The notes under the pieces were generated by a model. That model was given only the letters and a program-made list of their open reading frames with translations. It was not told the origin of the DNA and ran no database searches. Shown here piece after piece: positions 1-6,500 of a stretch of DNA of 6,868 nucleotides. How positions within the stretch are numbered: the stretch's first letter is position 1; each line of letters opens with the position of its first letter. The stretch comes from CAZPAH01 sp964584495 (GTDB lineage: Bacteria > Krumholzibacteriota > Krumholzibacteriia > Krumholzibacteriales > Krumholzibacteriaceae). Location of the stretch: positions 1 through 6,868 of the forward strand of contig CAZPAH010000137.1 of assembly GCA_964584495.1 (NCBI GenBank). The letters are read 5' to 3'. The position numbers and the translations under genes are program-made.

Positions 1-120
1 ATCCATACCGGATATGCGATCGAGAAGCTCGATACGGAGGAAGCGATCGAGACGCTCAAACTCATTCAGCAGGTTTACGAAGCGGGCACTGGAGGATCGA
101 GCGGAAACCGGAAGGTCTGA
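1..120 (+). CDS. hypC: HypC-family hydrogenase maturation chaperone, C-terminal part (5' end outside window)
   Basis: The frame open from base 1 encodes 39 residues and stops at TGA 118-120. The start lies outside the window, so this is roughly the last half of a protein that is usually 75-95 residues. It begins IHTGYAIEKLDTEEAIETL, which matches the typical HypC ending: a small beta segment (HxGYAIxKLD) followed by an amphipathic helix with repeated Glu and Leu. The N-terminal Met-Cys motif that defines HypC cannot be seen. HypC is a cytoplasmic chaperone that partners HypD and carries the Fe(CN)2CO unit to the large subunit of [NiFe]-hydrogenase. The gene directly downstream is hypD, with a 3-nt gap, which strongly supports the call on so short a fragment. 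The last ten residues (AGTGGSSGNR region) are a low-complexity tail. Confidence 0.88.
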   Translation: MHTGYAIEKLDTEEAIETLKLIQQVYEAGTGGSSGNRKV

Positions 121-123
121 CGG

Positions 124-1221
124 ATGCGCGATGAAGGTATTCTCTATTCTTTCAGTGACCCGGACCTGGCCGAACCGTTGGTCAAAGCCCTACGCTCTTT
201 AAAAATCGATAAAAAACTTACCCTGATGCATGTTTGCGGCACGCACGAGCATTCCCTGGCGAAGGCCGGTATCCGATCCATGCTTCCGGAAAATCTCAAG
301 CTTGTCGCGGGGCCCGGCTGTCCGGTATGCGTATGTCCCGCCCGCGATATCGATCTCGCCATTCAAGCGGCATCCAGAAAAAACGTCATAGTCGCGACAT
401 TCGGCGATATGTTCCGTGTTCCCTCTGGAAACACATCTCTCGAAGAGATGAAGGCGGGAGGAAGCGATATCAGGGTGATATATTCCCCTCTGGACGCCAT
501 AAAGATCGCCGCCGACAACACTCAGCGCGAGGTGGTTTTTATGGCGGTGGGATTCGAGACGACAGCGGGACCCATCGCAGCGCTGCTTCGGGGCCGTATG
601 CCGGTCAACCTCTCGGTGCTCAGTTCGATACGGCTGGTGCCGCCGGCATTGAGATACCTTATCGAGAACGGAAAAGGGACGCTCGACGGGTTCATACTTC
701 CCGGGCATGTAAGCACCGTGCTCGGAAGGGACGGATACCTCTTCCTCGAGACGGAATACGGGATGCCCGGAGTGATAGCGGGCTTCGAGGCGGTCGATAT
801 ACTGAGCGGCATTTTGAAACTGGTAGAAATAGTGCAGGAAGGCGGACCGGCAGTCGTGCTAAATCTTTACAAACGCTTCGTGAGCGAAGAGGGAAATGTA
901 AAGGCCCGCAAGCTGATAGATAGCGTCTTCAGGATATCGGATGCCGCCTGGAGAGGGATAGGTGTTATTCCTGATTCTTCCCTGGTTCTCAGGGAGGAGT
1001 ACGAAAACCTCGACGCCGTCAGGCGGCTCGATCTAGTCTCCGACGATTCCGCTGTGGATGTGCTCCCCGGTTGCATATGCCACAGGGTGATACTCGGCGA
1101 GTCCGAGCCCGAGGAATGTCCGCTTTTCGGTTCCAAGTGCACTCCTAGGATTCCATTCGGTCCGTGCATGGTCTCGAGCGAGGGTACATGCCGGGCCAGG
1201 TACCAGTACCGATCATTCTAG
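124..1221 (+). CDS. hypD: Hydrogenase maturation protein HypD
   Basis: HypD is an iron-sulfur scaffold protein on which, with HypC and HypE, the Fe(CN)2CO group of [NiFe]-hydrogenase is built in the cytoplasm. At 365 residues it is full length for the family. Visible hallmarks are CGTHE at residues 38-42, GPGCPVCVCP at 63-72, the GFETTA motif at 143-148, LPGHVSTVLG at 192-201, and a Cys-rich C-terminus. In that C-terminus are CIC at 317-319, ECPLFG at 331-336, C339, GPCMVSSEG at 346-354 and C356. By position C38, C66 and C69 match the essential E. coli Cys41, Cys69 and Cys72; the distal cysteines are those expected to hold the [4Fe-4S] cluster. One deviation is CICH where most HypDs read C-x-C-G-E. 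The ATG at 124 has GGAAGG at 110-115, 8 nt upstream, which supports this start. hypC ends 3 nt before, so the two are cotranscribed. hypE, the common next gene, is absent. Confidence 0.97.
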   Translation: MRDEGILYSFSDPDLAEPLVKALRSLKIDKKLTLMHVCGTHEHSLAKAGIRSMLPENLKLVAGPGCPVCVCPARDIDLAIQAASRKNVIVATFGDMFRVPSGNTSLEEMKAGGSDIRVIYSPLDAIKIAADNTQREVVFMAVGFETTAGPIAALLRGRMPVNLSVLSSIRLVPPALRYLIENGKGTLDGFILPGHVSTVLGRDGYLFLETEYGMPGVIAGFEAVDILSGILKLVEIVQEGGPAVVLNLYKRFVSEEGNVKARKLIDSVFRISDAAWRGIGVIPDSSLVLREEYENLDAVRRLDLVSDDSAVDVLPGCICHRVILGESEPEECPLFGSKCTPRIPFGPCMVSSEGTCRARYQYRSF

Positions 1222-1237
1222 GACCGCTAAAATCTCG

Positions 1238-1264
1238 TTGACGGTAAGGCATTCTCTATATAAC
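1238..1264 (+). promoter_or_regulatory. Candidate sigma70-type promoter for hflK-hflC
   Basis: TTGACG (1238-1243) matches the -35 consensus at 5 of 6 bases, and TATAAC (1259-1264) matches the -10 consensus at 5 of 6. The spacer is 15 nt, shorter than the ideal 17, so the call is tentative. It begins 16 nt after the hypD stop and would give a leader of about 135 nt before hflK. The 185-nt gap itself suggests that hflK-hflC has its own promoter rather than depending on hypC-hypD. Confidence 0.4.
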
Positions 1265-1353
1265 CTGCAAAATAGTCAAGCGTGTATATGAATAAACGGG
1301 GCCGGTTAAGCGTACTGTAAAAAAGAGGCAACCCTCCCCGAAAGTTTTGCAGG
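1264..1353 (+). repeat. Nested inverted repeats in the hflK leader, possible RNA structure
   Basis: CCTGCAAAA (1264-1272) is a perfect 9-bp inverted repeat of TTTTGCAGG (1345-1353). Nested inside it, CGGGG (1297-1301) can pair with CCCCG (1336-1340). The pairs are compatible, so a transcript starting near the candidate promoter could fold into a closed domain of about 90 nt just upstream of hflK. The left arm overlaps the last base of the candidate -10 box, so an RNA starting a few nucleotides later would contain only part of it. The fold does not match a riboswitch class that I recognise. Chance pairing is possible over a 72-nt loop. Confidence 0.3.
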
Positions 1354-1365
1354 CGTTGGAAGGCG

Positions 1366-1410
1366 ATGATATCTGAAATGTTGAAATTCCTGAAAGTGGG
1401 TGAGAGATGA
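1366..1410 (+). other. Possible 14-codon leader ORF overlapping the hflK start
   Basis: ATG at 1366 opens a frame encoding MISEMLKFLKVGER and ends at TGA 1408-1410. It overlaps the hflK ATG (1407-1409) as ATGA, the same arrangement as between hflK and hflC. GGAAGG at 1358-1363 lies upstream but only 2 nt from the ATG, which is too close to be ideal. If translated it could couple ribosomes into hflK. So short a frame can arise by chance, so this is recorded as a possibility, not a gene. Confidence 0.15.
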
Positions 1411-2384
1411 AGATGTACGTCGGCGGAAACGCGGTTTCCATGCCGGGGGGATTGATCAGGAAGATCGTGCTCGGCCTGATCGTCCTGATTTTTCTGGTAT
1501 CGACCCTCTACTCGGTAGGCGCCGATGAGGTGGGAGTCGTTCAGAGGTTCGGTAAATATGTAAGAAAGACGGACCCGGGCCTTCACATGAAAATCCCCTT
1601 TGGCATAGAAACGGTGACGAAGGTCAAGGTTAAAAAGGTGTTCAAGCAGGAGTTCGGATTCAGGACTCTGAAGGCGGGGATCAGGACCCAGTACAGCGGC
1701 AAGAAGTACTTCGAGGAATCCTTGATGCTCACAGGGGATCTCAATGTCGCAGAGGTCGAATGGATCGTTCAATACAAGGTGAAGGATCCTTACAACTATC
1801 TTTTCAAGATAAAGGATCCTGTTGAAACGCTTCGGGCGATGTCCGAGGCGGTAGTGAGGAAGGTGGTCGGTGACCGTGACGTCACCGATGTGCTGACGGT
1901 GGGAAGGATCGAAATAGCGGAGCAGGTAGAAGTCGGACTTCAGGAGCTCCTTGATCGGTTCGACTCGGGCCTTCAGGTCGTAACGGTGAAGCTTCAGGAT
2001 GTCAATCCCCCGGAACCTGTCAGACCCGCCTTCAACGAAGTGAACAGGGCGAAACAGGACAAGGAGAAGATGATCAACGAAGCCTGGGAGGATTACAACA
2101 AGAGGATTCCAAGAGCCAAGGGCGAGGCCGAGCAGGTGGTGGCCGAGGCCGAGGGATACGCTCTAAGAAGGGTCAATCAGGCCGAGGGCGATGTCTCGCT
2201 CTTCAACCAGGTTTACAGGGAATACCGCACCGCGCCCGATGTCACAAGGAGGCGCCTCTACCTCGAGACGATGAACAACATTCTGCCAAAGATGCAGGAT
2301 ATCTATATCGTGGACGAGGATCAGAAATCAATTCTTCCGCTTCTAGAAATAGGGAAAACGGGGAAGGGGGGTGATGGAAAATGA
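1407..2384 (+). CDS. hflK: HflK-type SPFH/Band 7 membrane protein, FtsH modulator
   Basis: HflK and HflC together form a large inner-membrane assembly that surrounds the FtsH protease and controls its access to membrane substrates. This 325-residue protein has one N-terminal membrane segment (residues about 17-37), with most of the chain expected on the periplasmic side. The SPFH/Band 7 domain follows (about 38-210), with RFGKYV at 47-52, DPGLHMKIPF at 56-65, LMLTGDLNV at 106-114, VQYKVKDPYNYLF at 121-133 and VNPPEPVRPAFNEV at 199-212. A charged Ala/Glu-rich helix (about 213-262, including NEAWEDYN and AEAEGYA) is the expected coiled coil, and RRRLYLETM (281-289) is a typical HflK C-terminal motif. 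The Gly-rich cytoplasmic N-terminus of E. coli HflK (419 residues) is absent. GTGGGTGA (1396-1403) resembles a Shine-Dalgarno and favours the ATG at 1407, though ATG 1413 is possible. Order with hflC separates it from other SPFH proteins. Confidence 0.93.
   Translation: MKMYVGGNAVSMPGGLIRKIVLGLIVLIFLVSTLYSVGADEVGVVQRFGKYVRKTDPGLHMKIPFGIETVTKVKVKKVFKQEFGFRTLKAGIRTQYSGKKYFEESLMLTGDLNVAEVEWIVQYKVKDPYNYLFKIKDPVETLRAMSEAVVRKVVGDRDVTDVLTVGRIEIAEQVEVGLQELLDRFDSGLQVVTVKLQDVNPPEPVRPAFNEVNRAKQDKEKMINEAWEDYNKRIPRAKGEAEQVVAEAEGYALRRVNQAEGDVSLFNQVYREYRTAPDVTRRRLYLETMNNILPKMQDIYIVDEDQKSILPLLEIGKTGKGGDGK
2366..2384 (+). promoter_or_regulatory. Strong ribosome binding site and ATGA start/stop overlap at hflK-hflC
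   Basis: The hflC ATG (2381-2383) shares bases with the hflK TGA (2382-2384). Bases 2367-2375 read GGGGGTGAT, eight of nine matches to the ideal GGAGGTGAT, with the core ending 9 nt before the ATG. This combination predicts efficient, translationally coupled synthesis of the two partners, as expected for subunits of one complex. Confidence 0.8.
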
Positions 2385-3349
2385 GTAGGAAGATGCATAT
2401 TCCGATGATTGTTCTCGTGATAGTCGTTCTACTGCTGGCATTCAATTCGCTGTATAAGTTGAACGAGTACGAGCAGGCGATCATAACGCAGTTCGGCAAG
2501 CCGATAGGCGGAAAGATCGACAAGGCGGGACTGCATTTTAAAATTCCCTTGATTCAGGCCCTTCACCGCTTCGAGAAAAGGATACTGATATGGGATGCGT
2601 CGGCCGATCAGATCCCAACATCCGACAAGAAGTATATCTGGCTTGACACGACGGCGAGATGGAAGATCGTAGATCCGCTTCTTTTCTACCAATCGGTCGG
2701 CAACATTGCCGGCGCCCAGACGAGGCTGGACGATATAATAGATTCGGCATCTAGGGATGTCGTATCGAGAAACATCCTGGTGGAAATCGTAAGGAATTCG
2801 AACAGTATCCTCGATATGATTGTCGAGGAGAACGAGGATTCAGACGCCGGGGTGACCCAGGATGCCAAGGAAGAGGAGATCGAGAGGATCAATATCGGAA
2901 GGGAGGAGCTCACGAAGGAGATTCTGGCCCGAGCTTCCGAGCTCGTTCCGCAGTACGGCATAGATCTCCTCGATGTTCAGGTCAAGAGACTCAATTACAT
3001 AGAGGACGTGCGGAAAAAGGTATACGAGCGTATGATTTCCGAACGCCAGAGGGTGGCCTCCAAGTACAGATCGGAAGGAGAAGGAAAGGCCGCGGAGATA
3101 GTAGGTATGAAGGAAAGGGAATTGAACAGGATCCAGTCCGAGGCTTACATGAGGGCCCAGCAGATAAAGGGCGAGGCGGACGCTAAATCCACAAAGATAT
3201 ACGCCGATGCCTACAAGCAGGATCCGGAGTTCTATTCGTTCCTGAAATCGCTCGAGGTCTACTCGAATTCGATCGGTCCCAATACGAGGACGATATTGAC
3301 GACGGACAGCGATATCTACCGGTACCTGAAGAGGCTGAAAAGCCGTTAG
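2381..3349 (+). CDS. hflC: HflC-type SPFH/Band 7 membrane protein, FtsH modulator
   Basis: HflC is the partner of HflK in the inner-membrane complex that modulates FtsH. The 322-residue chain starts with a short basic segment and one membrane helix (about residues 7-22, rich in Ile/Val/Leu). The SPFH domain runs to about residue 210, with YEQAIITQFGKP at 30-41, AGLHFKIP at 49-56 and WLDTTARWKIVDPLLFY at 87-103. An acidic, probably flexible insert lies at about 148-170; E. coli HflC has one in the same place. VKRLNYIEDVRKKVYERM (201-218) leads into a charged coiled coil (about 213-275) containing GEADAKSTKIYADAY (264-278). DPEFYSFLKSLEVY (281-294) and the end DSDIYRYLKRL (309-319) are diagnostic HflC C-terminal motifs. 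Length is close to the 334 residues of E. coli HflC. No ftsH lies in the window, so the protease partner must be encoded elsewhere. Confidence 0.95.
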   Translation: MSRKMHIPMIVLVIVVLLLAFNSLYKLNEYEQAIITQFGKPIGGKIDKAGLHFKIPLIQALHRFEKRILIWDASADQIPTSDKKYIWLDTTARWKIVDPLLFYQSVGNIAGAQTRLDDIIDSASRDVVSRNILVEIVRNSNSILDMIVEENEDSDAGVTQDAKEEEIERINIGREELTKEILARASELVPQYGIDLLDVQVKRLNYIEDVRKKVYERMISERQRVASKYRSEGEGKAAEIVGMKERELNRIQSEAYMRAQQIKGEADAKSTKIYADAYKQDPEFYSFLKSLEVYSNSIGPNTRTILTTDSDIYRYLKRLKSR

Positions 3350-3356
3350 CAGGAGG

Positions 3357-3403
3357 GCGGGCAGCAGATAGACGTGAAATGGGAACGTCGAGATCGCACC
3401 CGC
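3357..3403 (+). repeat. Weak nested dyad just after hflC
   Basis: GCGGG (3357-3361) is complementary to CCCGC (3399-3403), and inside them GACGT (3371-3375) to ACGTC (3385-3389). The arms are separated by equal 9-nt stretches throughout, an oddly regular layout. The stems are only 5 bp and the connecting stretches do not pair well, so a stable structure is doubtful. There is no T-tract afterwards, so this is not a convincing terminator. Confidence 0.15.
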
Positions 3404-3427
3404 GTTTCTGAGGAGATTGCGCCGAAA

Positions 3428-3478
3428 ATAGCATGGTGAAGCCTGAATTTTAAGGAAATGGGCTTCACCATGTGCTAT
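3428..3478 (+). repeat. Long bulged hairpin between hflC and the barrel peptidase gene
   Basis: ATGGTGAAGCC (3433-3443) is a perfect 11-bp inverted repeat of GGCTTCACCAT (3461-3471). After a 2-nt bulge (3472-3473) the stem continues with ATAGC (3428-3432) pairing with GCTAT (3474-3478). That gives 16 base pairs around a 17-nt AT-rich loop. This is well beyond chance for a 184-nt gap. It could end or slow transcription from hflK-hflC, act as an mRNA-stabilising 3' end, or be a dispersed palindromic repeat. The bases after it (ATTTGTC) are not a proper T-tract, so a classical intrinsic terminator is not clearly supported. Confidence 0.7.
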
Positions 3479-3504
3479 ATTTGTCAAGCCCCTGGACGAC
3501 AAAT
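3479..3504 (+). promoter_or_regulatory. Inverted repeat, possible operator upstream of the barrel peptidase gene
   Basis: ATTTGTC (3479-3485) is a perfect inverted repeat of GACAAAT (3498-3504), with a 12-nt centre. It begins on the base after the long hairpin ends and spans the candidate -35 box and spacer. Arms of 7 bp with about two helical turns between half-site starts fit a dimeric repressor site, but no known motif is recognised. It could also form a small RNA hairpin. Confidence 0.3.
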
Positions 3505-3509
3505 GTAAG
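3481..3509 (+). promoter_or_regulatory. Candidate promoter for the barrel peptidase gene
   Basis: TTGTCA (3481-3486) matches the -35 consensus at 5 of 6 bases, and TGTAAG (3504-3509), after an ideal 17-nt spacer, matches the -10 at 4 of 6. A transcript would start about 15-20 nt before the start codon. A further palindrome, TAAGT-A-ACTTA (3506-3516), overlaps the -10 and start region. Overlap with dyads on both sides suggests control, if the promoter is real. Confidence 0.3.
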
Positions 3510-3533
3510 TAACTTAACAATGGAGTAAGCCGT

Positions 3534-6500
3534 ATGGGGTGTTTCAATATCGAGCGGATACGATCGTGCGCAGGCCCTGTTCTGTGTCTATTGACTTTCG
3601 TGTCCTTCCTTATCCCGTCTCCGGCCGCGGGCTGGAACCATTCCGAAATACGATGGAAGACTATAGTAACGCCTCACTTCTCGATCCATTTTCACGAGGG
3701 GGAAGACTGGACCGCCGGGGAGGTTGCAAAGATAGCAGAGGAAATCTATCAACCGGTCACATCATTCTACGGATACGAAATCGGCAGGGTACATATAAAT
3801 GTCTATGATGTGACAGACAGGGCCGAAGGATTGGCGGCCTTCTACCTCAATCGAATAGATATCAACGCTTCCGACTACGAGTTTCATTTCCGTGGCACCT
3901 CTGACTGGCTGCGGAATGTTCTTACCCACGAATTTACGCACCTTGTTTCCATTCAGACGGCGATGAAGCTACCCCTTAGGATTCCGGCGGTCTATCTACA
4001 GGCCGTTACCTTCGAGAAGGAAAAGAGGCCCGATGTGATAACCGGCTACCCTAATTTTCAGGGGTCGATTCCTTTTTCTGGGGAGATTATTCCGAACTGG
4101 CTTGCCGAGGGAACGGCCCAGTTTCAGTGCACGTCGGACAGGAACGATATTTGGGATTCCCATCGCGATATGCTGCTGAGGATGGCGGTACTGAGCGGCA
4201 ATCTGCATACGATAGACGAGATGGGTGTCTTTGGAAAGAACTCGATAGAAGCGGAGATGGTGTACAACCAGGGGTATTCGCTTGTAAGGTTCATAGCGGA
4301 GAGGTACGGCGAGGACAAGGTTGTCGAGCTGGTAAAGGCTCATTCGAAATTGTTCTGCCTTTCATCGAACAGGGCCTGCAAATGCGTTCTCGGAATATCG
4401 GAGGGAGATCTTTACCGCGAGTGGGTCAGAGAGCTAGAGAAGAGGTATTCAAGGGAAGTCGCCGGAATCGGGACGCGTCGCAGGGAAGGCGAGTATCTTT
4501 CCTCGAAGGGTTACATGAACATGTTTCCATTCATTGCGGGAAGCGGTGGGGAACTCTATTACCTGTCGAACATGGGGCGCGATTACATGAGCATGGATCT
4601 GGTACGTCTCGGTCACGACGGCAAGCCGGAGAGCGTCGTCTCCGGTCTTTCCTCGAGGGCATCATATTTCGAGCCCGGCAGGATGGTCTGCTATGCGAAA
4701 CGTACCGGGGACAATCCGTACGGTTACGAGTTGAACGATATATATCTACTCGACATAGAGACCGGCAAGGAAAAAAGGGTTACCCACGGGATGCGTGCTA
4801 CCGATCCGTCGTTCTCGGCGGATGGCAGGCGGATCGCGGCAGTCGAGTCGGAGGACGGGTCCGAGAGGATCGTTGCGATAGAAGTCGATACCGGTAAGAG
4901 CCGGTACCTGACGCCTCTGGTCCGCGGAAGAAGGTATTACGGCATCGCATGGGTGGAGAAGGGAATTCTCACATCGAGATTCGACGGAGTAAGCCGCGAT
5001 ATCGTACTTGTAGATCCGGTAACGGGCGGGGAGGAGGCGCTTGTCTCCGGAACGGCCGATGAGAGAGACCCGTGCTGGGACGCCGACAACAACGGGTTCC
5101 TGTTCTCGAGCGACAGGACCGGCATCTTCAATATCTACCACTTGGATATATCGACGGGGTCCGAGCTGATGATAACTAACGTCGTTGGCGGAGCCTTCTC
5201 ACCTTACATCTCCGGTGACGATATGCTGTTCACCGGCTACGGGGCCCGAGGCTACGAGATCAGAACGATAAGAAATTGGATTGATGGGGCAATCGACCCT
5301 TCGGCTGTCGGCATAGACGCTTCCCTGGCGGGTATGAGGACCGAATGTTACAAGCTTAGGGAGAAAAACTCCGACGGCCTCTCCGGCGCCGAAGAAACGG
5401 TGGCGAAGGCGGAGAAATTCGACATCGAGTACACGCCCCTTTTCATATTTCCCAGGTTTCTCGTCTATGACAAGAAACCGAGGATAGGTCTCGCCTTCAA
5501 CTCGATGGATCTCATCGACAGGCAGAGCCTATATGCCGCGGCATCGATAAACAAGGATAAGGAATTCAATCTTCAGTTCGGATTCGACACGAGGCAGTTC
5601 AAGCCTACTTTCTCGTTCATCTTTCTGAGCGCCAGGAAATATTATGATTTTTCCGATATAACGCTGGGTGATGTGCGTGTGAGATACGATCTCTGGGACG
5701 CGTACTTCATGTGTAAAATGGAGCTGGAGGAAACATCCAGGAACAGAAGAAAAGAGATAACGCTCGCTTACAATCACGGCGAGTACGGTCTCAATATCAA
5801 CGCCTGGGATTATTACGATTCGGAGCTGGGCTGGAACTATTACAAGGCGAACGAGATATCCCTGTTTTTCGATTATAGATCGATACGTCCCGGCGTCTAT
5901 TCGGATATAAATCCGCGGAGCGGCCGCACGCTGCACGTCGAGCTTACTCGGGCGTACGACAAGCTGTCCTCCGGCTATTTCGAGTACGCGTTCAAGCCTA
6001 TCTACGACCAGAACGATTTCGGAAGGTATATTCTGGAATACGAAGAGTTCATTCCGCTTCCCTTATGGAGCCACGTCCTCTCTTTTTATGCAAAGGGAGG
6101 GACGCTGGATGAGAACCTGGTCGATGACTTCTTCTATCTTTACCTGGGCAGCTATGACGGCCTGAGGGGATATTCGTACTACAGCCTCGGTGGCAGGAAG
6201 ATCGCGATGGCGCGCCTGACCTATCGTTTTCCGCTGTTCAGCCGTATCAACAAGCAGTATCTGGGGACTTACCTGGCATCGCTGTACGCCGGTATTTTCG
6301 CCGAAGCCGGCAAGGCCTGGAACGAGGATGAGCTCGATTTCAACGGAAACAACAAGGATATCGGTTTCGAATTAAGATTGAAGGGATTTACTTTCTACAA
6401 CTATCCGCTCGCCGCTTCTTTCACTGCTGCATACGGTCTCGATAAAATCGAATACAACGATCCGTTCCAGCAGGGATTATCCTTTACCGAGGGCGAGGAG

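Noticed and set aside
14..202. 62-codon + strand frame across hypC and hypD
   Set aside because: It overlaps two conserved genes in another frame and is Arg/Ser-rich with no homology that I recognise.
234..923. 229-codon + strand frame inside hypD
   Set aside because: It overlaps the fully conserved HypD frame; the product is Arg/Gly/Ser-rich, as expected of a frame-shifted reading.
1288..1320. 10-codon frame (MNKRGRLSVL) in the hflK leader
   Set aside because: There is no Shine-Dalgarno and it is too short to distinguish from chance.
1227..1772. 181-codon open frame on the - strand across the hypD-hflK gap and the hflK start
   Set aside because: It lies largely antisense to the conserved N-terminal SPFH region of hflK, and its protein has no recognisable domain.
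3374..3439. 21-codon GTG-started frame after hflC
   Set aside because: There is no ribosome binding site, the product is Arg-rich, and it runs into the long hairpin.
3428..3490. Classical intrinsic terminator for hflK-hflC
   Set aside because: The stem is strong, but the bases after it (ATTTGTCAAG) lack a T-tract and the loop is long at 17 nt; kept as a hairpin of unknown role.
2840..3547. 235-codon open frame on the - strand across hflC and the following gap
   Set aside because: It is antisense to the conserved HflC C-terminus; its composition reflects the complement of that gene and it shows no family motif.
3534..3590. Lipoprotein signal with C18 as the acylated cysteine
   Set aside because: The hydrophobic stretch continues well past C18 to about residue 28, so a signal peptidase I site near residues 31-33 fits better.
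4127..4897. 256-codon + strand frame inside the barrel peptidase gene
   Set aside because: It overlaps the peptidase and propeller frame; the product is Arg/Gly-rich with no domain.
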